The notes beneath the pieces were generated by a model. The model was not told where the DNA came from and searched no databases. It saw nothing but the letters and a program-made list of their open reading frames with translations. A program made the position numbers and the translations under genes. 64,000 bases of DNA from Cyanobacteria bacterium FACHB-471 (lineage in GTDB: Bacteria; Cyanobacteriota; Cyanobacteriia; Elainellales; Elainellaceae): contig JACJOC010000093.1 in assembly GCA_014695345.1 (NCBI GenBank), forward strand, positions 59,675 through 123,674, read 5' to 3'. Shown here piece by piece: positions 1 through 8,809 of the stretch (position 1 is its first letter; each line of letters starts with the position of its first letter).

Positions 1-430
1 CAATTAGCTCGTTAAATACAAACGTCAGCCCCGTCACGATCGTACAAAGCACAACAGCCGGAAGCACCAGACGAAACACACTGATGCCACAGCCGCGCAG
101 CGCCACCAGTTCACTGTCCGTGGAGAGCCGCCCATACGTCATCAGGGTAGCCAACAGCGAGGAGGCAGGAAAGCCATAAACCATGAACTGAGGAAAATTT
201 AACGCTAGTATCTCTACAGCTGTAGAGATTGGCAATCCAGACTCCGTGACACGACGAATCAGATCAAACAGCGCCCCTACCGAAACACCAAGGGACGAAA
301 AAATTCCCACCCCAAACAAAAAAGGCAGTGTTAACTCCGTGGCAATGTAGCGATCCATCACTGACAGTTGAGGCAGCCAGTTCCGCAGGTTAAGTTTTGG
401 ATTAGCAAGTTTTGAGAAACCTGAATTCAT
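1..430 (-). CDS. LptF/LptG-family permease, N-terminal part (cut by window edge)
   Basis: Inner-membrane permease of the lipopolysaccharide export ABC transporter (YjgP/YjgQ family), which with LptB pulls LPS from the inner membrane towards LptA. I translated it from the sequence: the ATG is at 428-430 on the minus strand and 143 codons are present. A short cytoplasmic N-terminus (key residues MDRYIATEL) leads into a first hydrophobic segment, then the family-typical FPQFMVYGFPAS stretch and LSTDSELVALRGCGIS, a conserved LptF/G cytoplasmic loop. It follows lptA and lptB in the same direction with a 56-bp gap, so the three probably form one export operon. Cyanobacteria often carry a single LptF/G-like protein; which paralogue this is cannot be told from the fragment. 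Confidence 0.88.
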   Translation of the reverse strand, partial: MNSGFSKLANPKLNLRNWLPQLSVMDRYIATELTLPFLFGVGIFSSLGVSVGALFDLIRRVTESGLPISTAVEILALNFPQFMVYGFPASSLLATLMTYGRLSTDSELVALRGCGISVFRLVLPAVVLCTIVTGLTFVFNELI

Positions 431-486
431 AAAAGCTGAATCAGCAACAGCATCGGGGAATTGAGGGGAGACTTTATAGAGTAGCC

Positions 487-1215
487 TTACGGTTGGAAAC
501 TGTCACCCAGATAGTATTGGCGCACTAGTGGATTACTGTAAAGCTCCTCCGAACTGCCGGATGCTAAAATTTGCCCATCTCGCATGATGTAAGCACGATC
601 GGTGATTGCTAGGGTTTCTCGAACGTTATGATCGGTGATCAAGATGCCCATCTGGCGATCGCGCAAGTTAGCAATGATCTCTTGAATCTCAGCAACGGCG
701 ATCGGATCAACTCCCGCAAACGGCTCATCTAGCAGTAAGAATTTTGGTCCATCTTGCCCAGATGCTAGTGCTCTAGCCAATTCTGTACGCCGTCGCTCTC
801 CTCCGGAAACTTTAACTCCAGAAGTAGCAGCAACTTTCTCCAGGCGAAATTCCTTGAGCAGTTGATGTAACCGATCAACATGTTCGTAGCGCGGTACTCC
901 TGTCTGCTGCAACACGAGCAAAATGTTGTCCTGCACACTGAGATGCCGAAAAATACTAGGTTCTTGAGCTAAATAGCCAATTCCCAATTTAGCCCGCTGG
1001 TGCATTGGCAAATCGGTGATGTCCAAGTCATTTAGCCAGACTCTACCCTGGTCAGGCTTTTCCAGCCCTGTTGCCATGTAAAAGGTAGTCGTTTTTCCTG
1101 CCCCATTTGGACCAAGCAGCCCTACCACTTCTCCTCGCACTACCGAAAGGTTGACGCGGTTAACTACTGCGCGTCTACCGTAGGATTTGTGAACATTCTC
1201 CAGGACAATCTTCAA
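487..1215 (-). CDS. lptB: LPS export ABC transporter ATP-binding protein LptB
   Basis: Cytoplasmic ATPase that powers LPS extraction by the LptFG permease. The 242 residues match the usual LptB length. Visible motifs are Walker A GPNGAGKTT (about residues 35-43), a Q-loop near residue 84 (YLAQEPSIFR, typical of LptB), the signature VSGGERRR (about 136-143), Walker B FLLLDEP (about 158-164) and the switch His in ITDHNVRET. The start is a TTG at 1213-1215, supported by a GAGGG six bases upstream; no closer ATG fits the family N-terminus. It lies between an LptA-like gene and an LptF/G permease, which makes LptB a better call than a generic LivG-type ATPase. Confidence 0.93.
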   Translation of the reverse strand: MKIVLENVHKSYGRRAVVNRVNLSVVRGEVVGLLGPNGAGKTTTFYMATGLEKPDQGRVWLNDLDITDLPMHQRAKLGIGYLAQEPSIFRHLSVQDNILLVLQQTGVPRYEHVDRLHQLLKEFRLEKVAATSGVKVSGGERRRTELARALASGQDGPKFLLLDEPFAGVDPIAVAEIQEIIANLRDRQMGILITDHNVRETLAITDRAYIMRDGQILASGSSEELYSNPLVRQYYLGDSFQP

Positions 1216-1319
1216 GGTTGACCCTCGACGGTAGTTATTGCAAAAGGGTTAGCCCTAATCCTATCAGAGGCAGTTCATTCGTTATAGGATACTGTGCCAA
1301 AAGCAGTCCCAAGCAAAAA

Positions 1320-1847
1320 CTAGGGACTAATGGGTGTCTTAAATTCTGGCTTGGGGTTAAAGTCTGACGATTCTTCCGTTGTAGAGACAGGAGTCGTCGT
1401 CGCAACAGGGGCATTAGGGTCAGGCACGATATAGATTGACTCAACCTGCCGCTGATCTTCAGGAAGGGCTACAAATCGTCCTTCGTCGACTAGATAAGTA
1501 ATTGTTTCGGCGCGCATACTATTGCCCTCTTGCAGGACATAGACATCGCCACTGAGGACAATTCGCCGTTCACGGCTATAGTACTGAGCCTGGGCAGAAG
1601 TGGCTTGAATTTGCCGAGCCGGGTAGTTAATCTGCACATTGCCACGAGCCGTTACTACGCCCGTCACGGCATTGGCTTCCTGCACATCTGAGCGCAGGGT
1701 CAACGGTTGGTTGGGTCGCTGGGCTGGGGCATTCTGAGCAATCGCCAAAGGTAGAGGCAAAGGAGCGATCGCCCCCATTACCGCAGCAGAGACCAGCGTC
1801 AATTTGAGGAAAGGCAGGTTGAAGCGGGAGCGAGACGCAGATTTCAT
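1320..1847 (-). CDS. LptA/OstA-like periplasmic LPS transport protein
   Basis: Predicted periplasmic bridge protein carrying LPS between the membranes. The 175-residue product opens with a basic stretch and a hydrophobic segment (about residues 11-38) ending near AIAQNAPAQ, a likely signal peptide with cleavage after AIA or AQN. The remainder has the OstA/LptA beta-jellyroll character: LRSDVQEANAVTGVVTARGNVQI, then alternating polar/hydrophobic strands through VLSGDVYVLQEGNSMRAETI, a repeat-like pattern typical of the family. The C-terminal 30 residues are Thr/Pro/Ser-rich and probably disordered. The gene is 104 bp upstream of lptB in the same direction, matching the lptA-lptB order of many bacteria. 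ATG start at 1847. Confidence 0.85.
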   Translation of the reverse strand: MKSASRSRFNLPFLKLTLVSAAVMGAIAPLPLPLAIAQNAPAQRPNQPLTLRSDVQEANAVTGVVTARGNVQINYPARQIQATSAQAQYYSRERRIVLSGDVYVLQEGNSMRAETITYLVDEGRFVALPEDQRQVESIYIVPDPNAPVATTTPVSTTEESSDFNPKPEFKTPISP

Positions 1848-2096
1848 AAACGAAGTAATAGAACTTTTAGTAGGAATTAGGTAGTAAGGCTTAAAACTGA
1901 ACGCTAGCCAAGTGCAACAGCTTCTAGTTCTAGCGTAGATGCAGCTAGTTTATATGCCAATATTACCCAACCAGAACCTGATCACAAGAAACAAGCAAGC
2001 TCTATAACGTCCTTGACTCTCCTATCTTCACAGAAGTTTCAGCCTCAACAGAACTTTTGTTAAAAAGTTTGTACCTTTGACTCACTTCAGCAAGAA

Positions 2097-2537
2097 CTAG
2101 CTCACTGATTGCGATCCTTCCTCAGCTTTTGAGATAGTCGGCAGCTTCAAGGAGCCGGTTGAGGCGAGGCGATCGCCCGCTTCCATTTGTACCAGATCCG
2201 CCACTCGCTCTGCTCCTACCTGTTGCAACATCGCCAGCAAATCTGCCGCCTGATTTAACAACTGCGTCACATTTACTCCAGAATAAACGGGTTGGTAGTG
2301 TCGCAGCCGATTCATCCCCTCTCCCAGCAGAATCACCGCCCCTCGCCAATTGTGATTACCCAAATGGTGCAACGCCACTGCAATTTGTAGTACCCCCTGG
2401 TAAAACCGCTTTTCTGGCTCCACTGAATCCATCCACAGTGCCTCTAGCGTGTCGTGGCAATCATAAAACTGGCGCTGATTGAACTGCTCCACGCCCTGCC
2501 AAAATTCCTCTGGGATTTCCTCCATCTCTTCATTCAT
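2097..2537 (-). CDS. DUF309 domain protein
   Basis: Small, probably cytoplasmic all-helical protein of unknown function. The 146 residues carry the DUF309 signature near the N-terminus: FWQGVEQFNQRQFYDCHDTLEALW (about residues 13-36), with the conserved pattern FN-x-x-x-F-x-x-CH-x-x-LE-x-x-W, followed by a second conserved block YQGVLQIAVALHHLGNHNWRGA. The last 30 residues are Ser/Glu-rich and probably unstructured. It starts only four bases after the stop of the DUF58 gene, so the two are very likely co-transcribed and perhaps translationally coupled. No catalytic residues are established for the family. Confidence 0.88.
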   Translation of the reverse strand: MNEEMEEIPEEFWQGVEQFNQRQFYDCHDTLEALWMDSVEPEKRFYQGVLQIAVALHHLGNHNWRGAVILLGEGMNRLRHYQPVYSGVNVTQLLNQAADLLAMLQQVGAERVADLVQMEAGDRLASTGSLKLPTISKAEEGSQSVS

Positions 2538-2541
2538 TCGT

Positions 2542-3720
2542 TTAGTGTCGCGGTAAAGGTGCCTGAAGTTGAAGCTGTAGGTCTTTTTCGGATTGAACTA
2601 CAAAACCGGGATGGCTGGAGCTGAGCGATACGTTTGATAGCGGCTTCTCAGACCGCAACTTATTGGAATTTCTCGGTGACCACAGGAGCCAACGACTACC
2701 TTGGGGTAAATCATTGAGGCTATCTGGATTTTGGCTGAGCCACACCAGAGACAGCGGAGGGAGGCGATCGCCCGTCTCCTCTTCTCCAGCATACGTTTCT
2801 GCCAGCGCTTCCAGCACCGCTTGTCCACCACGCAGCAGTCCCGTTCGAGCGGTCCAGAGGCTGACCTGAAGCTGACGCTGAACTGCATAAAAATACAGCG
2901 AAGCCGCCGCGATCACCGCTTGCTCAAAGTCATCTTGCTCCCAGGCGATCGCACTGTCCAAAGCAATGACGACTTCCTGCCCACCCGTAAACATCTCTAG
3001 CTCTCGCACCCTTAGCTCTCCGTAGCGGGCGCTAGTGCGCCAGTGAACCAACCGAATTGGATCTCCCCAACGGTAAGGACGTAGCGTCCGCGTTACCCCC
3101 TCTGTTGCCCCTAGAGCACGGTAACTGCTCTGCACCTGAGCATTCACGTCCCTCCCCATCTCATCAATCAAAGGACACTGACTCAGAGGCAAAACGATGG
3201 GGTAGACAATCGCGATCGCCTTTGCTGTTCGACTCCGCCGACTCCAAAATAGTCCCAGCGGTGCAGCCGTTCTTAGATTCACCGTATGCCAGCGATACAC
3301 GCCCCGTCGCTGAGTCGGCTGCTGATAAACCCAGCGCTGCATTCCCCTTGCTGGAATTAGCTCAAACGCCTTCTGCACTGGCTTGTTTAACACATGAGGC
3401 AGCATATCTTGAACCTCAATTAGCGTTTTGGGCTGGGTTGCTGGGTTGTGCAATTCCAGTTCAATCGTGAGCAGTTCACCTGCACTAACAGGTTGAATCG
3501 GCTGTCGGATCACCCGAATCTGCCGCAGCGATCGCTGGGGGAGGATGGTGGCGATCGCCAACAGCGCAAAAATTACCCCACTAATCACATACAGCCAACC
3601 CGACATCGTATTCGTCGCCGATGCAAAGAAAAACAGCGACAGCCCCGCCAACAGCCAGCCGCTATAGGCAGGCTTCACCCAGCGAGTCTCCAGCCAATCA
3701 TTAATCTGCTGATATTGCAT
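2542..3720 (-). CDS. DUF58 domain protein (MoxR-associated type)
   Basis: Membrane-anchored protein of the DUF58 family, often found with MoxR AAA ATPases and VWA proteins, though neither is visible nearby. Two hydrophobic segments lie near the N-terminus (about residues 19-62), followed by a soluble region. The DUF58 core is clear at about 205-240: YRWGDPIRLVHWRTSARYGELRVRE, matching the family pattern G-D-x-x-R-x-I-x-W-x-x-S-A-R. A VWA-like strand with VVIALDSA follows. The 392-residue length is normal. ATG at 3720; the upstream 120 bp contain only short A/G-rich repeats. It is followed four bases later by the DUF309 gene. Confidence 0.9.
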   Translation of the reverse strand: MQYQQINDWLETRWVKPAYSGWLLAGLSLFFFASATNTMSGWLYVISGVIFALLAIATILPQRSLRQIRVIRQPIQPVSAGELLTIELELHNPATQPKTLIEVQDMLPHVLNKPVQKAFELIPARGMQRWVYQQPTQRRGVYRWHTVNLRTAAPLGLFWSRRSRTAKAIAIVYPIVLPLSQCPLIDEMGRDVNAQVQSSYRALGATEGVTRTLRPYRWGDPIRLVHWRTSARYGELRVRELEMFTGGQEVVIALDSAIAWEQDDFEQAVIAAASLYFYAVQRQLQVSLWTARTGLLRGGQAVLEALAETYAGEEETGDRLPPLSLVWLSQNPDSLNDLPQGSRWLLWSPRNSNKLRSEKPLSNVSLSSSHPGFVVQSEKDLQLQLQAPLPRH

Positions 3721-3849
3721 AGGAATTTTGCGGATGGGGGATTAAGAATTAGGGATTAGGGAATGGGGATCAGAGGCTAACCCCCAATCATCCCCCCCAA
3801 CCTGAGTAAGCAGGCTATAATTTTTGCGGAAGCGTAACATAATTTGCAC

Positions 3850-4176
3850 ATGAGTAATCCCCTGGTTCATGCGTTTTTTGTAGGCAGAGCTTTCGCAGAA
3901 GCGCTCGGCGAGCAGCTTGAAAACGCTGTAACTGACACCCTTAGCGAGCTCGGCAAATTTGATGCGGAGCAACGCGAACGTCTACGACAGTTCACAGAGC
4001 AAGTCATCGAACGAGCCAATCGTGAAGAAGAATCTGCTATGCAGGGTCGTACAACCTCAGCCTTAGTGCGTCGCGGTTCGCAACCAGAAGACCTGCAAGC
4101 CACCATTGACGAACTTCGGGCAGAGGTTGCCCAACTTCGCGCTGAGCTGCAGCGCTATCGCAGCCGATCGTCCTGA
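3850..4176 (+). CDS. Small conserved cyanobacterial coiled-coil protein
   Basis: About 108 residues, with ATG at 3850; an in-frame TTG two codons earlier is less likely. The first part (NPLVHAFFVGRAFAEALGEQLENAVTDTLSELGKFDAEQRERLRQFTEQV) resembles a conserved cyanobacterial and plastid family (possibly DUF6825) of unknown function. A charged linker follows, then a heptad-like C-terminus (LQATIDELRAEVAQLRAELQRY, about residues 83-104) that should form a coiled coil. There is no signal peptide or transmembrane segment of normal length. It is divergent from the DUF58 gene and upstream of the UbiB-like gene, about 160 bp away. Family name is from memory and tentative. Confidence 0.75.
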   Translation: MSNPLVHAFFVGRAFAEALGEQLENAVTDTLSELGKFDAEQRERLRQFTEQVIERANREEESAMQGRTTSALVRRGSQPEDLQATIDELRAEVAQLRAELQRYRSRSS

Positions 4177-4338
4177 TAGCTTAGCGTTCTAGCTCCACTG
4201 CACTCTAAAAATCTCAAAAGCTCACTCCTTAGTAGGCTTTAACTAACTTAAAATCTTTCTCCTGAAGTTTCTTTAAGCACTTGAGTGTCTGTTCCTCCTG
4301 ATGATCCCATTCAACCTGCACGGAGTGCGAGGCAAGTA

Positions 4339-6105
4339 ATGTCGGCGCTTCCTTCTCAAGCTGAATTAGAGTCAAATGACGCACTGGCTGGGTCAGACCG
4401 TGACCTGTCAGTTCGCGATCGATTTAAGCCCAATTCTGCAAAGGCTTATCGCTGGAGCCGTAAGAATTATTCTCGCCAGCGTCGCTTCATCGACATCTGG
4501 ACCTTTGTGCTAAAGCTTTTAGCAGCCCAATGGTTCTACAAAAAATCATGGAGCTATCGAGGCGGAGCAACCGAGGAAAACAAGTCCCTCCGACGTCGAG
4601 CGCTGGCAATCTGGATTAGAGAAACATTCCTAGATCTTGGCCCCACATTCATCAAGCTGGGACAACTCTTTTCAACCCGCGCTGACTTGTTTCCAGCGGA
4701 GTATGTTGAGGAGCTAACCAAGCTTCAAGACAGAGTCCCTGCCTTCAGCTATGAGCAGGTTGAGGCAATCATTCAGGAAGATTTTGACAAAGCGATTCCA
4801 GGGCTTTATCGCAGTTTTGACCCCATTCCTCTAGCAGCCGCTAGTTTAGGACAGGTTCACCGAGCTCAGCTTCATTCCGGTGAAGAAGTTGTGGTAAAGG
4901 TGCAGCGTCCGGGGCTAAAGAAACTGTTTGAGATTGACCTGCGGATTCTCAAAGGAATTGCCCGCTACTTCCAAAACCATCCCAATTGGGGGCGAGGTCG
5001 CGATTGGCTGGGAATCTACGACGAGTGCTGCCGCATCCTATGGGAAGAAATTGATTACCTAAACGAAGGACGCAACGCAGACACATTTCGCCGCAATTTT
5101 CGGGGTGAAGATTGGGTAAAAGTTCCTCGAATCTACTGGCGCTACACGTCTCCAAGAGCGCTAACCCTAGAATATGTCCCCGGAATCAAAATCAGCCACT
5201 ACGAAGCACTAGAGGCTGCGGGATTAGACCGCAAACTGCTTGCCCAACTGGGCGCTAAAGCCTATTTGTATCAGTTGCTTAATGATGGGTTTTTCCATGC
5301 TGACCCCCACCCTGGCAACATTGCCGTTAGCCCAGAAGGATCGCTAATTTTTTATGATTTCGGCATGATGGGGCGGGTTCAACCCGTCACGCGGCAAAAA
5401 CTTTTACAAACCTTTTTTGGCATTGCTCAAAAGGATGCTGATCAGGTCGTAGCTTCCCTCATTGAGCTAGGGGCACTGGCTCCAGCAGAAGATATGGGTC
5501 CAGTGCGACGATCGATTCAGTACATGCTGGATCACTTCATGGATCAGCCCTTTGAGCACCAATCTGTCAGCTCCATTAGCGACGACCTCTACGAAATTGC
5601 CTACGACCAACCCTTCCGTTTTCCCGCAACCTTTACCTTTGTAATGCGAGCGTTTTCAACACTGGAGGGAGTCGGGAAGGGACTAGATCCAGATTTTAAC
5701 TTTATGGAGGTCGCAAGACCTTTTGCGATGCAAATTATGACAAACGGACATTCTTCAGAATCCAGCGGTTTGTTTAGCGAGTTAGGTCGTCAAGCCGCTC
5801 AGGTGAGCAGTACAGCGCTGGGTTTACCTCGCCGTATTGAAGACACCATTGAGAAGCTAGAGCGGGGAGATTTGCGAATTCGGGTGCGATCGACTGAGAC
5901 CGATCGCGCCCTACGTCGCCTCAGCAGCGTTAACATGGGGACTAACTATACTTTGCTGATCGGAGCCTTCACATTGTCGGCTACGATCTTGTTAGTAAAT
6001 CAGTACGTTTGGTTGGCAGCACTATCAGCCATCGCAGCATCGGTTGTTGCAGTGGCTCTAGTTCGGCTCTTAATGAAGCTTGACCGACTTGAGCGTATGC
6101 TTTAA
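4339..6105 (+). CDS. AarF/ABC1/UbiB-family protein kinase-like protein
   Basis: Atypical kinase of the UbiB/ABC1K family; in cyanobacteria and plastids these act in prenylquinone metabolism and thylakoid stress. Family signatures are visible: the KxGQ motif in FIKLGQLFSTRADLFP, the Ala-rich loop AAASLGQVHRA, the nucleotide-binding Lys in VVVKVQRPG, the catalytic HADPHPGN and the DFG in FYDFGMMGR. Two hydrophobic helices at the C-terminus should anchor it in a membrane. I prefer the ATG at 4339 because GAGG lies six bases before it; a GTG at 4285 would add 18 residues and lacks a ribosome site. A PP2C phosphatase begins 36 bp downstream, suggesting joint expression. Confidence 0.92.
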   Translation: MSALPSQAELESNDALAGSDRDLSVRDRFKPNSAKAYRWSRKNYSRQRRFIDIWTFVLKLLAAQWFYKKSWSYRGGATEENKSLRRRALAIWIRETFLDLGPTFIKLGQLFSTRADLFPAEYVEELTKLQDRVPAFSYEQVEAIIQEDFDKAIPGLYRSFDPIPLAAASLGQVHRAQLHSGEEVVVKVQRPGLKKLFEIDLRILKGIARYFQNHPNWGRGRDWLGIYDECCRILWEEIDYLNEGRNADTFRRNFRGEDWVKVPRIYWRYTSPRALTLEYVPGIKISHYEALEAAGLDRKLLAQLGAKAYLYQLLNDGFFHADPHPGNIAVSPEGSLIFYDFGMMGRVQPVTRQKLLQTFFGIAQKDADQVVASLIELGALAPAEDMGPVRRSIQYMLDHFMDQPFEHQSVSSISDDLYEIAYDQPFRFPATFTFVMRAFSTLEGVGKGLDPDFNFMEVARPFAMQIMTNGHSSESSGLFSELGRQAAQVSSTALGLPRRIEDTIEKLERGDLRIRVRSTETDRALRRLSSVNMGTNYTLLIGAFTLSATILLVNQYVWLAALSAIAASVVAVALVRLLMKLDRLERML

Positions 6106-6141
6106 AGATCTAAATTCGCTTCCGATGCAAGCAGCTACTCT

Positions 6142-6885
6142 ATGAAACGCCTCTTCACGGGTCTTACTGACCCTGGATTGATCCGATCCGTGAACCAGGA
6201 TGCCTTTTATAACGACCCAGATGGGCGTTTTTTTATCGTGGCAGACGGCATGGGAGGTCATGCAGGCGGTCAAGAAGCAAGCCGAATTGCAACCTATGCA
6301 ATCCAAATGCATCTGGATAAATACTGGGCTTCACCGGAGCAATCTAAGATATTGCTGGAGACAGCGTTTCTAGAAGCAAATCGGGCTATCCTAAACGACC
6401 AAGCGGCTCACCCAGAACGCTCTGACATGGGAACAACGGCTGTCGTGGTCATTTTTCGGGATGAGCAGCCTTACTGTGCCCACATTGGAGATTCACGGCT
6501 TTATCGCCTACGAGGGGCAAAACTAGATCAAATCACGGAAGATCACACCTGGGTGGCTCGGGCCATGAAGGTAGGAGATTTAACTCCCGATCAGGCTCGA
6601 ATTCATCCTTGGCGACACATTTTGTCGAAGTGTTTGGGACGAGAGGATTTACGTCAGGTGGATGTGCAGTCGTTTGATTTGCTGCCGAGCGATCGCCTCC
6701 TACTCTGCAGCGATGGCTTGACCGAAGAGCTTCCCGACCATTTGATCGCCTCCCACCTAAAAGGGATTCGCGCTTGTGACAAAGCAGCTTTAACCCTGGT
6801 AAACGCAGCAAAAGACAAAGGTGGGCGAGATAACATCACCGTCGTGATCGTTGGCAGCGACAGCTCCGCCCGTGCTGAAGAGTAA
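6142..6885 (+). CDS. PP2C-family Ser/Thr protein phosphatase
   Basis: Metal-dependent protein phosphatase (PPM family) that removes phosphate from Ser/Thr in the cytoplasm. The 247 residues cover just the catalytic domain, as in the Synechocystis PphA/tPphA type. Metal ligands and motifs are all present: NQDAF (about residue 19), VADGMGGHAGG (about 34-44), DMGTTAVVV, AHIGDSRLYR, LLLCSDGLTEE and the terminal GGRDNITVV. It sits 36 bp behind a UbiB-like kinase, and a Ser/Thr kinase gene lies about 2 kb away. PphA acts on the PII protein, but whether this enzyme does cannot be read from sequence. ATG at 6142; no strong ribosome site is visible. Confidence 0.93.
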   Translation: MKRLFTGLTDPGLIRSVNQDAFYNDPDGRFFIVADGMGGHAGGQEASRIATYAIQMHLDKYWASPEQSKILLETAFLEANRAILNDQAAHPERSDMGTTAVVVIFRDEQPYCAHIGDSRLYRLRGAKLDQITEDHTWVARAMKVGDLTPDQARIHPWRHILSKCLGREDLRQVDVQSFDLLPSDRLLLCSDGLTEELPDHLIASHLKGIRACDKAALTLVNAAKDKGGRDNITVVIVGSDSSARAEE

Positions 6886-6993
6886 CCCTAGTCGAGCAAG
6901 CTTCACCAAAATCGGATTGGGTTAAATTTAGTTTACTTTGAACTTTTTTACAATTCGTAACTTGCTAGAAATACCTATAACCTACGAGCAGAC

Positions 6994-7017
6994 GGGCTTT
7001 TGCAGATCCCCGTCTTT
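6994..7017 (+). terminator. Possible hairpin after the phosphatase gene
   Basis: AGACGGG and CCCGTCT form a 7-bp stem around a loop of about 10 bases, followed only by TTTCGG. It lies about 110 bp past the PP2C stop and about 215 bp before nblA. The weak T-tract makes it a poor terminator; it could also be part of an nblA leader. Confidence 0.35.
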
Positions 7018-7230
7018 CGGATTATGCGGTTTTCGCGCAAAAGTACCCTTATGGGGATAGGCAATTTGTCAAACGATTGTTATCTTTTGTAATATAAAGC
7101 GATCCTAAAGCTTGTTCATGGGAAACCTGAAGCGTAACAACGATCGCCGAATAGATTTCGAGGAGCTTGCAATATCTAGTTAGATTTGCACACACCGCGA
7201 ATTCACTCACTACCCCAAGAGGAGTCAATC

Positions 7231-7425
7231 ATGAACCAACCAATCGAACTTTCTCTGGAACAACAGTTCAGCCTTCGGTCGTTTGAGACTCAGGTTGAGC
7301 GGATGAGCCGTGAACAAGCTCAGCAATTTCTAATCAAGCTGTATGAGCAGATGATGTTGAGGGAGACCATGTACAAGCAGTTCCTCAAGCATCAGTGGGG
7401 CATTGAGGCTGGTCCCCAGTTCTAA
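7231..7425 (+). CDS. nblA: Phycobilisome degradation protein NblA
   Basis: Small adaptor that brings Clp protease to phycobiliproteins when nitrogen or sulphur is short. The 64-residue product has the family layout: LSLEQQFSLRSFETQVERMSREQAQQFLIKLYEQMMLRETMYKQFLKHQWG, two helices with the conserved SFE and the C-terminal Leu/Lys surface that binds phycobiliproteins. The start is ATG 7231, with GAGGAG seven bases upstream; the in-frame ATG at 7186 would add 15 residues unlike the family and lacks a ribosome site. I looked for an NtcA box (GTA-N8-TAC) in the 345 bp upstream and did not find a good one. It stands alone, with no adjoining phycobilisome genes. Confidence 0.93.
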   Translation: MNQPIELSLEQQFSLRSFETQVERMSREQAQQFLIKLYEQMMLRETMYKQFLKHQWGIEAGPQF

Positions 7426-7907
7426 GTTCTGCTTTTGTCGCAGTGGGCGACCTCCCTCTCTTGCTAAGTTCCTGCTGGGAAAAGAGCTGGGGATGCTGGG
7501 GCGTCAACTCTTCCCTTGATACGGAAATTGCTTTCCTGATGTCACTTAGCTCCGTACAAGTCCGTTCGCTACAATCCTCTCCTGTGAACCTTTTGACTGC
7601 ATATCTGTGAAGACGGACGCATTATCACGCGAGTTTGTCTGTCTTTGAACCCTGTTGCGCTGTTTACGTGATTCTTGGCAATTGCTCACCTCTGCACAGC
7701 AAGCCGCTAGAATTTAACTAAAAATCTAACCACTAATATCGCTTTTGTTTGGTGCGTAGGTAAAACTTTTAGACCTACGGTTGCTGCTACACGCATTGCC
7801 CTTGAGGTCGGGCGAGCGCTCTAGGCTGCAGCAAGACTCTATGGTAAGGATGTTAGGGTTAGGAGGAGCTGAATAATGTGCTAGACCTTCAACCCAGACC
7901 TTAACCT
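7426..7907. other. Intergenic region, nothing recognised
   Basis: About 480 bp between nblA and the universal stress protein gene. I found no convincing ORF, RNA gene or strong terminator hairpin. A short leader for the downstream gene is likely within it. Confidence 0.5.
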
Positions 7908-8789
7908 ATGTTTCAGCGCGTCATCATTTGCACAGATTTTTCGGACGGCATATATCGCCTAGCAAATTGCGTTCCCAGTCTCGCTGCTGGTAGCGCAAAA
8001 CAAATCATTTTTTTACACGTTATCCCCCTGTCTGATGAAAGGGAGATCCCTCGTCCTAATCCGGAGAAGATGCAGGCTGCACGCGATCGCCTCTCTGTGG
8101 CTCTAGAAAACGTGCCTAATGGCGTTGATGTCAAAGTTGTAGTTGAGTCAGGTAAACCTTCTGACCACATCGTCAGCACTGCCAAAGCCCACAATGCTGA
8201 TTTAATCATTCTGGGAATGCCCAGTCGTAACTTGCTTGCCGAAAAATTGTTTGGCAGCACAACGATGAACCTGTGTCAGCGAATGGCAATTCCAGTGATG
8301 ACGCTGCGCCCCCAACTCGTTTCTACCTACACAGTGGAGGAGCTAGAGCTGCGCTGTCGTCATTTGTTTCGCTATCTGCTGTTGCCCTATGATGGCAGCG
8401 CGCCCTCCCAGTACTTACTTCAGCAGGTCAAGCATTACGCTCAACAACCGGATAGCTCACTGGAGTGCTGCCTCCTCTTCTGGGTCGTTGATCCATCTGG
8501 GCGTAGCGGTGCAGTCTTAAAGGAATCTAGGGCAAAAGAGGCGGAAGCTAAGCTAGCGGAGGCTAAAGCTGACCTGGAGAAACTGGGATTAAGAGTTGAA
8601 ACTGAGGTACGCATGGGCGACCCTATCCTAGAGGTGCTAAAAGCTGCTGAGGTGCATGATATTAGTGCGATCGCCTCCTCATCTGGCAGTTTGGGTAAGC
8701 TGATCGAGTGGTCAGTACCCAGCTTTACAGGCGAGATTCTACGCCGGAGCTGGCATCCAGTCATCTATTTTCCCCCTACAAGAGGGTGA
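7908..8789 (+). CDS. Tandem-domain universal stress protein (UspA family)
   Basis: Two UspA folds in tandem, 293 residues in all. Domain 1 (about residues 1-138) starts FQRVIICTDFSD and ends ADLIILGMPSRNLLAEKLFGSTTMNLCQRMAIPVMTLR, resembling the ATP-binding G-x2-G-x9-G-S/T loop but with Ser in place of the second Gly. Domain 2 (about 155-293) starts RYLLLPYDGS and ends with AIASSSGSLGKLIEWSVPSFTGEILRRSWHPVIYF, a more degenerate loop. A charged Ala/Glu/Lys helix (about 205-228) lies between strands of domain 2. The role is stress survival by an unknown mechanism. Its 3' end faces the Ser/Thr kinase gene, 20 bp away. Confidence 0.9.
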   Translation: MFQRVIICTDFSDGIYRLANCVPSLAAGSAKQIIFLHVIPLSDEREIPRPNPEKMQAARDRLSVALENVPNGVDVKVVVESGKPSDHIVSTAKAHNADLIILGMPSRNLLAEKLFGSTTMNLCQRMAIPVMTLRPQLVSTYTVEELELRCRHLFRYLLLPYDGSAPSQYLLQQVKHYAQQPDSSLECCLLFWVVDPSGRSGAVLKESRAKEAEAKLAEAKADLEKLGLRVETEVRMGDPILEVLKAAEVHDISAIASSSGSLGKLIEWSVPSFTGEILRRSWHPVIYFPPTRG

Positions 8790-8809
8790 GTCGGCGCAAC
8801 TAGCAATAT

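Noticed and set aside
2159..3470. Long plus-strand ORFs opposite the DUF58 and DUF309 genes
   Set aside because: They are antisense shadows; the minus-strand products carry clear family signatures.
7186..7230. Longer NblA start giving 79 residues
   Set aside because: No ribosome site precedes it, the extra residues are unlike NblA, and ATG 7231 has a perfect GAGGAG.
6886..7230. NtcA box upstream of nblA
   Set aside because: No GTA-N8-TAC was found; the nearest candidate has a 12-base spacer.
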